Shown here piece by piece: positions 35,073-45,954 of a DNA stretch of 64,000 nt. A model generated the notes under the pieces. The model searched no databases, had not been told where the DNA came from, and saw only the letters and a program-made list of their open reading frames with translations. Positions within the stretch are counted from its first letter, which is position 1. The number at the start of each line of letters is the position of its first letter. Source of the DNA: Ricinus communis (lineage: Eukaryota > Streptophyta > Magnoliopsida > Malpighiales > Euphorbiaceae); contig NC_063258.1 of the NCBI RefSeq assembly GCF_019578655.1, forward strand, positions 27,408,802-27,472,801, in the 5' to 3' direction. The position numbers were made by a program, and so were the translations under genes.

Positions 35073-36816
35073 ATGGCTGGTGGTGGATTTACAGATACAG
35101 GAAATATTAAAAGGGCTCATCTTTATGAGTATAAGATAACTAGTTATTTCGTTTTTGCTTGTGTTATTGCAGCTTCAGGAGGATCTCTTTTTGGTTATGA
35201 TCTTGGTGTTTCAGGTAAAGTTTTCTTTTGTTTTTTCCCCTTTCCTTTTGGGTTATAAAGCTTAGTTTTGATGTAGTAGGGTAAACTTGATTCTGAATGA
35301 CCCTTATGCTATTTTCAGGCGGAGTTACTTCCATGGATGATTTCTTGAAGGAATTCTTTCCTACCGTTTTCGAAAAAAAGCATGCACATCTCCACGAAAC
35401 AGATTACTGTAAATATGATAACCAAATCCTTACACTCTTTAGTTCGTCCCTGTACTTTGCTGCCCTTTTTGCTACATTTGGAGCATCAGTTGTAACCAGA
35501 ACGAGAGGCCGGAGAGCTAGCATCCTTGTCGGATCGGTTAGCTTCTTTATTGGAGCAATCGTCAATGCTTTTGCAAAGAACATAGCAATGCTTATCATAG
35601 GGCGATGTTTACTGGGTGGTGGAATTGGATTTGGCAACCAGGTAAGCACAATCCTCCAAGTCCATAGTTTTTTTCTTTTCTTCTTTTAAATATGTTTCCT
35701 TCCATTTTCTGTCTTTTTAATCTAAGCATATTCTTGTTGTAAATGGTACAGGCTGTTCCTCTGTATCTTTCAGAAATGGCTCCTGCAAAAATTAGAGGAG
35801 CAGTTAACCAACTCTTTCAACTAACAACATGTTTGGGGATCTTGGTTGCAAACTTTATAAATTACGGAACTGAAAAGATTCATCCATGGGGATGGAGATT
35901 ATCTCTAGGTTTAGCTGCTCTTCCTGCTACCATAATGTTCGTTGGTGGACTTTTCCTTCCCGAGACACCCAATAGTCTTATTGAACAAGGCAAGTTAGAA
36001 GAAGGAAGAAGAATTTTGGAGAAAGTTAGAGGTACCACACAAGTTGATGCTGAGTTTGATGATCTTGTCGATGCAAGTAATGCAGCAAGAGCCATTAAAC
36101 ATCCATTTAAAAATCTTCTTAAACGAAAGAATCGTCCCCAGTTGGTAATTGGGGCTTTGGGAATTCCTGCATTCCAACAGCTAACTGGCAATAACTCTAT
36201 ATTATTCTATGCTCCTGTCATATTTCAGAGTTTGGGCTTCAGCAATGGCGCATCTTTGTATTCAGCCGTGATAACCAATTCAGCACTAGTTGTTGGAGCA
36301 CTTATTTCCATGAGTTTTGTCGATAAATTTGGTAGAAGAGCTTTCTTTCTGGAAGCTGGAGCTGAGATGTTCTTTATAATGGTAGCAGTTGGTATAACTT
36401 TGGCCTTGGAGTTTGGAGAGGGGAAACCAATCGCAAAAGGAACTGGCATCTTCCTTGTGATTATCATTTGCTTGTTCGTCTTGGCTTATGGACGGTCTTG
36501 GGGTCCCCTTGGATGGCTCGTCCCGAGCGAGATCTTCCCGTTGGAGACGAGGTCAGCAGGCCAGAGTGTTGTGGTCTGTGTTAACATGATCTTCACTGCT
36601 TTGGTAGCCCAATGCTTCCTTGTGTCGCTTTGTCACCTTAAATATGGAATTTTCTTGCTGTTCGCCGCTTTGATTCTTGTCATGAGTGCCTTTATTTTCT
36701 TCCTCCTGCCTGAAACAAAGCAAGTGCCGATCGAGGAGATGCATCTTCTCTGGCAAAATCACTGGTTCTGGGGAAAAATAGTGGGAGTTGAAGGGAAACT
36801 GAGATCACAAGTCTGA
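35073..36816 (+). CDS. STP14: Sugar transport protein, STP14-like monosaccharide/H+ symporter
   Basis: Three exons: 35073-35214, 35319-35641, 35752-36816 (1530 nt, 509 residues), phases matching. Major-facilitator sugar porter of 12 helices in the plasma membrane. The N-terminus MAGGGFTDTG is typical of STP proteins. Helix 1 has GYDLGVSGGVTS with the proton-coupling Asp; the extracellular loop has ETDYCKYDNQ with the lid Cys. Motifs GRRASILVGS, PETPNSLIEQGK, QQLTGNNSILFYAP, DKFGRR and PETKQVPIEEM follow in order. AYGRSWGPLGW, with Arg where most STPs have Trp, points to the STP14 branch, which in Arabidopsis is reported to carry galactose. Substrate is inferred from that resemblance. It is convergent with CAF1, 384 bp between stops. 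Confidence 0.9.
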
Positions 36817-37200
36817 GATCTTAAATTGCTGAATTTTTATGAATTACTTTCTTATGTAATTTGATATATATACATTGTGCATTTTTTTTTGAGCTGTGCG
36901 ATGCCATGAATGATGCTTCACATTTTTTCTGCTCAAACATAATTAAAATTTCAGTCATTTGAGATATATACATGGTCAATATGAACAATCAAAACACCAT
37001 GCACCCGATTATCAGCATTTACAACCAAGAAGTTGCCATTGTTATCATCAACACAAATACATAATTAGTAAAACCATCCTAATCAAACGGAGACTAACAA
37101 AACTGAACGGAAAATTGGAAATTCCAAAAACAAAATGATTATACTAGCAGCAGCTTTATGTAAGACAATGGTACAGGATAAAAAGAAAAGTAGAAAAGAG
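36817..37200. other. Convergent 3' UTR interval between STP14 and CAF1
   Basis: A 384-bp gap between two facing stop codons. It must contain both 3' UTRs and both poly-A sites, so overlapping transcript ends are possible. No other feature seen. Confidence 0.6.
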
Positions 37201-39754
37201 TTAGCGGTATGCTAGTAGTTTAGCAAGTTCATCTACTCCTAGTCTTCCCAGTCTTGCTGAATTGAGATTTTGTTGTTCCCTGGATTTTTTCTTTCTTTGA
37301 GGCTTAGAACTTTTGTTCTCACTTCCCATTGTCTGGGAAACATTCGTTTCTAAATACTCAAGGTTTAAAAATTCTTTAGGTTCAGAATCCTTGCTTTCTT
37401 GCTTCTCAGACTTTCTAATGGATGCCTTCTTGGATCGATGTCTAAACACAGGACCAGGTGGAGCAGACTTGGCAAAGGCAACTGCTCTTTGATAAACAAT
37501 ATCAGCATCCAAATCGGCATCAACCAAGATAAGTGCACTCCCACTCTCAACAGCTTGTTTCCACAATAGCAAAACTCTATCTGCATAAGACACACTCAAG
37601 TTTGCTGGTTTATTAACATCATCTGAGCATTCTATTGACACATCATGGAGCTCCTTTTTGCTCCCAACACTTTCTAACACAGTTTCAGATGACACTGACA
37701 TAGCTACTGGCATTTCATTAGCAGAGTCCATGTTATTAACTACTGATTCACTACCAACGGCATTATTGATAACTTCAGACTCGCTGACAGCTGAACTGCT
37801 TCCACTTTCTGTCATTGGATTAATTTCAGACATCTCTACTGTGGTTGAGCTAGCACCGATAGCTACAGATGTCCCATCTAATATGGATGGATGCTCTGCT
37901 TGCTCATCCATACTACCCACTGGGATTGTGCTCATATCTGGCTTACTGAGACCATCCTCATGTGAGACTATTTCCATTATTTGGTCTTCCAAAACCGATG
38001 CAATAGAAGTTGCACTATTAACATCAGATCCAATGGCTTCCACACTATCATTTACCGGTTTTATCATAGATGATTTCCAATCCCTTCCCCTCCACATAAG
38101 TATGTGCTCATGTTCAAATGAGATTAGCAAACATGGCACAAGTTCCTGCATTTGAAGAATAATATTGTAACAAATTGATCAAATAAACACCATAGCAGCC
38201 AACCAAACAAAGATTTGTGTTTCAAAAAAAGAGAAATGAAAAAAACTATGATAACAGACCTTGAGTTTAGCACCAACTTTCCTGTAGTCACTACCATTAA
38301 CCCCTTGACAATCAATTCTAACCAATTCACATTCTTCAAAAGCCTCTCTAACCTCTTTTACAAGATTACAGTACACACCATTTTTCGCTGCACCACATAT
38401 AACATTATAAATAAGTCTATCCACAGATCAGACTGCCAAAACATTTTCTATTCACATAACCTAAAGAGTAAATGCAGCCTACCTAATTTGCATATTGGTA
38501 TCAATTTCCGCCCCTTCCTGCGCATTTCACTTGCTTCTTCCAGTGTCAAACCCTCAGGAGCCCGTTTAATCAACCTCGGGTACACAGGTGTAACAGGTTT
38601 CCACAACATAAGAGGAAATCGGGGTCGAGTTCTATAATTATAGTTTCTACCTCGAAAAAGATACACAACCCCTCCTTTCCTGTAAATGACCTTTCCTCCA
38701 GTTCTTTCCTGCGATCATAAATCGCAAATTCAAACAAACAAAGCATAAAATTATCTTGACTAATCAATCATTCATCGTTCAAATTCAAACAAAACAAAAA
38801 CACTACCTCTAATTGCTGGCAGACATTATCCATATCAACTGTACATACTCCCATACATTTGATTTTACACACTCTTCTCCGCTTCCAATGCGCATGTATA
38901 TTATCCAACATATTATGTGTCAATCCATCTCTACCCATATTTAACTGGCGCCTTGTCTTCAAGCACCCTTCAATCAAAATCTTAACCTCCTCTGTTGTTA
39001 ACGGTTCTCCTAATATCTCTTCTCTTGAATACACATACCTAGGACCCGCACCAGGAAGAAACGGGCCTGGTTTCTGAACCGGTTTCACGCCTTTCTTATC
39101 CGGTGGTGGCAACTTAAAAGAGTCAAATTCTCTCAACTTCTTTTTACTCGGCGGCAGCGGGGCTCTCCCGGTCCACGGCCTGCCCATCGTGGTGGGCCCG
39201 AAGGGCGAAAACGGCGCTTCCCGTAATTTAATCGGCTTGGCTTTAGGCGTCTCGGTGTAGCTGTATTTAAACTCAAATGGCGCGCCGTCAACGACAAAAG
39301 AGAGACCGTCTTCGCTGAGTTTGACATCCGCGTTTCGATCGATTGGTTTTTCTGGCAGGGGCTTTTTGGTGATTTTAGAGATTGAGCGAAATGCCGGGTG
39401 GTGTGAGGTTGGGGATTCGGGTTTGGAGTATTTGGATTTTCTACCCGGGATTGAAGGAGCTGAAGGAGAGGATGGTGTGCCTATGGATTTGCTTTTAAAA
39501 TTTTCGTTGGATGTGGCAGAGTCGTAATTATCGATAATATTAGCAGCGGAGTTGAATCGTCGGTTACGGCGGATATCTTCTTCTATTTCTTTCTGAGCGC
39601 GGCGGCGGTCGTTGAATTCCCTAGCGTTGGCGTTGTTCCACCGCGAGAAGTGTATATCGCTTGGCGGACGATGGTGTTGGGTTTGAGATAGTAGATTAGG
39701 GTTTAATGGTGGTGAAAAAACTGGAAATTGAACTGGAAAGAATTTTAGCGCCAT
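37201..39754 (-). CDS. CAF1: CRS2-associated factor 1, chloroplast group II intron splicing factor
   Basis: Four minus-strand exons: 39754-38807, 38708-38483, 38387-38260, 38145-37201; 2247 nt, 748 residues, phases matching. The start [13 protein letters not shown] opens a plastid transit peptide. A proline- and basic-rich region follows ([23 protein letters not shown] is part of it in two pieces: [12 protein letters not shown], then [11 protein letters not shown]). Two CRM RNA-binding domains come next. The first (~225-345) spans [19 protein letters not shown] and GRDG and ends [11 protein letters not shown]. The second (~355-470) spans [20 protein letters not shown] and ends [10 protein letters not shown]. 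The acidic, Ser-rich C-terminus includes a segment with ERVLLLW-like composition ([15 protein letters not shown]) seen in CAF proteins. CAF1 works with CRS2 in the chloroplast to splice group II introns. CAF2 is the alternative; overall length and context (beside the ATL and PP2C/kinase genes, as in Arabidopsis) favour CAF1. Confidence 0.9.
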
Positions 39755-40269
39755 AATAACTGAAATAGAGTATCGCTTCACTAAGACGTAGAAAGAGCTC
39801 TGGCAGAGATTTTTCTAAAAAAAGAAAAAAAATATTTTCAAGGAGGCATACGTCGTCGTTTTGGTTACTAAAGTAAATAAAACGAGGAAAATGAATGAAT
39901 AGAATGAACTGAACTGTGAAGCAATCAGCAGCTGAGACTAAGTAACCGACAGGGGTAAAAGAGGTCCGCATGCTCCTTGGGGTGATCCTGGAAACCCATT
40001 ATAGGTAAATTACTATGCAGCAAGTAAACAATTTTGCTATTTGGGCATATCTGCTCAGTCTTTGAGGGATTGTTGATAGTTTAACTTTAAAATGAGTTTT
40101 TGATTTCGTGATACTTTTTACTTTTGATCTTGTGCATGCTTTTTTTACTTTTTCTGTTTCAAAAGATGGGCTTATTTGAGTTCATACATCAGGGTCAGAG
40201 TTCCGATGGACGTATATCCTTGAGCCCCCCGCATTTTGCTTGAATAATTGGTGATAATACTCTTATGAG
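39755..40269. promoter_or_regulatory. Short divergent promoter between CAF1 and exostosin gene 1
   Basis: The two start codons are 515 bp apart and face away from each other, so both 5' UTRs and core promoters must fit here, if the annotated starts are right. No further gene is seen. A minimal upstream ORF (ATG AGA TGA, 40265-40273) overlaps the exostosin start at 40270. Confidence 0.5.
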
Positions 40270-43200
40270 ATGAGTATCCCTGCTCTACTCCAGAGGTTAT
40301 TTCTTGTTGAAATGAGAAGGTTTTTTATGGTTATCAGCTTGGTTATTATTATTGGTGCTCTTTTTCAGGGTTTTTCACTTCCCTATAAGAAAACGTTTTC
40401 CCTCTCACCAGCTGATGAGGGTTCTATCGTAATGTTGATCAGCAATGCCACTTTCTCAAATAATTTAGAACCAAGGCCAATCATTGTGTATAATGCTATA
40501 GCAAATCATACTCATTCCTTTGATTTGGATAAAGAAGTTGAAGATGAGAATGAAACAAAAGGCGCAGATATGGACTCTGATTTGTCATCAGATGAAAATG
40601 AACATAGTGAGCTCACACTGAAGGTGGATGCAATTATTGGCAAGAGTTCAATGATGGAACATGATGCGGGTGTGGATGACACTTCTCTTCAAGTAACTGC
40701 TAGAGAAGTTAGACATGTTAACCCGGAGCAGGCTGAAAAAATGGATAGTATGGAAGGAGCCACTGCTTTAACAGTTGGAGGGGTTCAAAATGGAGCTGTT
40801 ATTATGCCAGTTGAATTACCAGGAATTCCTGCAAAGAACAGGGAAAACATGGATACCGAATCAAGAATTTCTACTTCATGCTTTCCTGCCAATGTAACTT
40901 TTGCAAATGATGTAACAAGCCTAGCAGAAATAAAGCCCAGAAATACTGTTTCAATCACCTTGAACAAGAAGGCTTCTAGAAAAAGTATTTCCACTTCAAA
41001 TAGGCAGGAGACACACCCGACATCAATATCCCAGATGAATTCACTGTTGCTTCAGAGTTTTGTTTCATCTCATAATGTGGTGAGCCTTTTTTATGATTAT
41101 GAACTGTAGTGCATGGGTATTATTTGATGGAATTTTCACTTATTCCTTACATTGGTGACAGAAGCCCCAGTGGGCTTCAGCATGTGATCGCCAACTTCTA
41201 TCTGCAAAATTGAAGATACAGAATGCTCCTAATATAAGGAGTTCCCAAGGACTTCATGCTTCTGCTTTTCGAAATGTTTCCATGTTTAAAAGGTAACCCT
41301 CTTTAAGCGTTAATTGTTTTAGAAACTTTTGCACTTTTAACTCTGTACATTCTTTACTCACCTGGCATGCAAAACTCAGCAAGACATCTGGTAAAACTGC
41401 AGTAGATGAAGAATAAACGGAAATATTCCTAGTTTTTGTCTTTTCTGTTATAGAAGCCTGTGGCATGTGTACTGGATTATACAAAGTTTATTGCTACTAA
41501 CTAATGTTGTTTGTTTCCATTTTTTTTTTATGGAAATGTTGTTTGTTTCCATAGTGAACAATAGTTGGGCATATGATGTATTTTACTTAGATTTTTAAAG
41601 AACCAAGTTGATTTACATGGAATCCACCGATTAAATTCAGAGCATTGTAACCATAATGACTTGAAGGATGTACCGCAAAAGCTTTTGGTTCATTAATATG
41701 CACTCATCTAAAATTTACTAATACCATGTGTCTGATTGGTTCACCGATTGGCATTATTAAAAATCAAACCAATAACGATCTTGGGTTTGAGTTACAATTG
41801 TAAGCTAACTGAATTGATAACTTTTGAGAACAAAAGCATTATGAATATGAAGAATCCAATATGTTCTGATCTCAGGACCTTACTTGTCAATTACAAGATT
41901 TAGGTTGCACTCAATGCCCACTGAATAACAGAATAAGACACCATATGAATCCTCCTAAATGATTCTGCTATGGTTTTCTCCACTTCAGAATTGCCTCTTA
42001 TGATTTTGGGCTAAAGGTTTTTCTTTTTATGTCTTTGCAGGAGTTATGAGTTGATGGAACGCTTGCTGAAAGTTTACGTATATAAGGAAGGTGAAAAGCC
42101 CATATTTCATCAGTCTAAGATGAGGGGAATATATGCATCAGAAGGATGGTTTATGAAACATATAGAAGGAAACAAAAAGTTTTTAGTGAAGGACCCTAGA
42201 AAAGCTCACTTATTCTTCTTGCCATTTAGTCCTCAAATGTTAAGGACTGTGATATTTGGACAGAAACTTCAGAGCCAGAAGGACCTTGAAGAATATTTGA
42301 AGAACTATGTGGATTTAGTTGCACGAAAGTATAGTTTCTGGAATAGAACAGGAGGAACAGATCATTTTCTTGTTGGCTGTCATGACTGGGTATGCTTACT
42401 GATTCTGTGCATCTTTTAAATTTGATTCTTATCATTCTTGAAGTGATTATGATTATATGAACAGAAATAGCTTTTTTTTTTTTGTTTTTTGTATTTGTTT
42501 ATTCACCTTAAACGTTGTCTGAGGAGGTGTGCATGTGTGCATGGCCATGAAGTCCAAATGTTAGTAAATTAACATGCAAGCCTTATGCCACCTTCCATGG
42601 TTTGTTTGTGTTAAAAGTTGTATTTATCCCACATCACGTGGTTACTGGGCTGTTATAGTGTATATAAATGGATTGGCCACCCTCTTCCTTTTTAGTAATA
42701 TTTTCCTTTTAGATTATAGTGCTAGGATATTTTCATTAAATGTCCCAATTGGTCGAGACATCTGAATTATTATGGTTTTGGAGAAAATAGGATACCAATG
42801 AGTTTTGTTAAATTATGCTTTCATTCGCCAGGTATTCCTGTGGTATGCTATGTTTATTAATTTTTAATAGCGGCTAATTTGATGCCATTTGGAATTTCAG
42901 GCATCTCGTATCACTAGGAAGTATATGCAAAACTGCATCAGAGTTCTCTGTAATGCCAATGTTGCTAAGGGATTTAAAATAGGGAAGGATACGACTCTTC
43001 CAGTTACATACATACGTTCTGCTGAGAACCCTCTTAAAGATGTTGGAGGAAAACATCCTTCAGAAAGGTATACTCTAGCCTTTTTTGCAGGAGGTATGCA
43101 TGGTTATCTGCGACCAATCCTGGTGCAGTTCTGGGAGAATAAAGAATCTGACATGAAAATCTTTGGTCCCATGCCCCGTGATATTGAAGGGAAAAGATTA

Positions 43201-43569
43201 TACAGGGAGTACATGAAGAGTAGCAAGTATTGCATATGTGCTAGGGGCTATGAAGTTCACACTCCTCGTATAGTTGAAGCCATTTTATACGAGTGTGTCC
43301 CAGTCATCATATCAGATAATTATGTGCCCCCATTTTTTGAGGTTTTGAACTGGGAGGCATTTTCTGTATTTGTGCAAGAGAAAGATATTCCAAATTTGAG
43401 GAGCATTCTGCTCTCAATCCCTGAAGAGAAGTACCTTGAGATGCAGTTAAGAGTTAAGATGGTACAACAGCATTTTCTTTGGCACAAAAACCCTGTGAAG
43501 TATGATCTATTTCATATGATCCTTCATTCTGTTTGGCACAACAGAATCTTTCAGATGAAAAACAGATGA
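40270..43569 (+). CDS. Exostosin family GT47 glycosyltransferase, tandem copy 1
   Basis: Four exons: 40270-41079, 41162-41292, 42041-42389, 42901-43569 (1959 nt, 652 residues), phases matching. A type II Golgi membrane protein is predicted: short N-terminal tail, one hydrophobic helix (MVISLVIIIGALFQG, about residues 20-34), then a poorly conserved, Ser/Asp/Glu-rich stem. The catalytic exostosin domain (residues ~310-640) has YVYKEGEKPIFH, YASEGWFM, ARKAHLFFLPFS-like KAHLFFLPFS, HFLVGCHDW, MHGYLRPIL, CICARGYEVHTPRIVEAI and ISDNYVPPFFEVLNW. This is the plant 'probable glycosyltransferase' At5g03795/At5g25310-like group, presumed to act on cell-wall glycans; donor and acceptor are unknown. An alternative start at 40312 would still retain the helix. 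Confidence 0.88.
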
Positions 43570-45954
43570 AAATGTAAAAACTTTATATGACCCAGCACTG
43601 GGAAAAAGCTGAAAAGTTGCAGAAATCACATGACAGTCGACTCTTAATTAGCGATTCATGTGGTGGCATTTGAAATAAACCTGGTGGATATGGTTGAAGC
43701 TCAAAGAGCTAACCACCATCTGCTAATTTTAGCTTTAATAGTAACTATAAATCCAAGAGCAGATGCTGAAGATTGAAAGAACTAGGTGTGTTTCCCTTTT
43801 CTATTTTGGTGATTAAATTTTGTTTCTTCTTCTAACAAAGTCATTTCTTATGTGTTTCGGATAGATCATTGATATCTATTCCATTCCATGTACATACACC
43901 ACATTAACATAAACTCTGAATGCAGAGATTTGAGTGTTTTTCATGGTGCAACAGGTGATATATATATATAGAATTTGAGAAGGGATCTTTTTAAAGAAGA
44001 GCATATTCTAGTAAAATTTTTGCAGTGATACTCTATATATGAATAATCTTTATACAGTAATAAAAAATTACGGTTTCAATTTTAACCGGTTATAAATAGA
44101 AATAAGCTTTCTAGTGTGATAAATTATAAAATTTTTAAGTTCTTATTTAAAAAAAAAAAATTATATAATAATGTTTGTATATATAATTTTTAATATGTCA
44201 TTTTTTATTTTACTGTAGTTTTGTTTTATTTTATCAAATCTTATTTGTATAAAATATTTATTTATTTTATTTTTTATTTTTATTATTTCATCAATAAGAT
44301 TAAGTATTAAATTTTAAAAAAAATTTAGTATTTAAATCTTCATTAAATTATAATATTTTCATAGTCATAAATTTTATTTAATCTCTAGAATTATAAAAAG
44401 ATTTTACTGTATTAATTTATAATATTTTAATTATTCAAGAAAAAAATAAAATAATAAGAAGAGCAAACAAGAAGTACAAACATGCATTTCAATTTTGAAC
44501 TTTAGACTACTATTCTCTCTCCCCAAACTCCTATAACACAATCCCCTAAACTAATTGCTAATTCTATCAAAAGTTGAATGTTGAACGATTTTGTTAGTTT
44601 ACTGTGGTGTGCTTGAAATTGTTGTTTTTCCTATTTAATATATTACTCTTTTTTATTTTTTATATACTATTATTTTAAAACTTACTTTTAGTAAAAGTAT
44701 TAATTTATCTATTTTTGTAAAAATAATATTATTTTTAAGATTTAAAAAGTAAAATAAAATAAAAATTAAGATTTCTAACTTCAATCCATAAAATGCTGTG
44801 TAATTTTCCTGCTTAGCTAACCTCTGGGTGGCTCTTGATGGTTTTTTTTTATTATATAATTGGATTGCGTATGTTTTAGGTTAAATAATGGTATCTGGTA
44901 TGTTTGTTGAAGGAAAAAATAAATAAATTTGCAGCCCAATATCATTTTCCTGCTTTGGGTGATTCTCAATGTTTTCATTTTTCAATTGGATTGCGTATGT
45001 TTTAAGTTAAATAACGGTATCTGGTATGTTTGTCAAAGAAAAGAAAACTTGTAGCCATTTTCAAACTCCAGTATCATGTATGTATCTGTAACCTGATATT
45101 CTTATTTATTTGTTTGTTTTTCTAAACTGATATTCTTATATATATCTCTCTTTAAATAATTTATATCAAATAAAGATTTTACTAAAAGTATAATTTGGAT
45201 AATATAAGGAATGAACCCAATTATCTCCGACCCGAAATGCTTTTGCAATTTGCTAAATGGGTCTGGTCATGATCATAACGGCGGTCTTTCTTCTTAAAAT
45301 CAACATGTCCGTTCATCAGCACTTAAAACGGCTACGTCTTCGGCTTTCTTTAATAAATTCTTGGCAGAACCCACAGCGTCACCATCGAGTGTCCCACTGT
45401 CCATCTCTCTCTTTCTCTCAGTATCAAACCCAACCAAACGAAAAAAGCCAAAATGTGACAAATCTGTAAAATAAATACAATAATGACAATCATTCTTTAA
45501 TCAATCTCTTTATTTTATAGAAATAAATAAGTCGGGTAAAAGACTCTCACTTTTCTTCAGAAAGAAAATAATCAAATAAAATTAAATCAAGTACTGTTCA
45601 TGTGAATTTCTTTAATGGAATTGAATTGATGAATGACAAGTTTATAGTATTTGTCACTTTTGCAAGCTAATAAAGCTCACGACTTTACTTTTCTTCTTCC
45701 TCTTCTGCAAGTTACACGGGTTAGGTTTATCCAAAGTCTCTAATTTTACCCTTTCTCTATATGTTTGGCAATTGAATTGTGAAACTGCTGCAAGTACACT
45801 TCTTTTTATTTATTTATTTATTTATTGTTTTGTATTAATTTGCAATCTGTTGATTTAAATTTTTGTGGGTTATGGTAATTATGCAGTTATTTCCAGTGAT
45901 GAGAAGGTGACACCTTTGCAGTATACTTTGTAGTTGGTGCTTCTGTTTTATGGT
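43570..45954. other. Spacer between tandem exostosin genes
   Basis: AT-rich (notably 44040-44800), with an imperfect direct repeat at about 44806-45110 (separate entry). The last ~250 bp (45700-45954), pyrimidine-rich, is the presumed leader of copy 2. It has a possible leader acceptor ATTATGCAG at 45886 and a small upstream ORF, ATG AGA AGG TGA, at 45899-45910. Confidence 0.5.
44806..45112. repeat. Imperfect two-copy direct repeat, ~126-bp period
   Basis: The motif TGGATTGCGTATGTTTTA starts at 44861 and again at 44987. It is followed in both cases by GTTAAATAA(T/C)GGTATCTGG and TATGTTTGT. The preceding TTTTCCTGCTT...GGGTG segments also match. Two diverged copies are seen; there is no coding potential. 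Confidence 0.8.
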
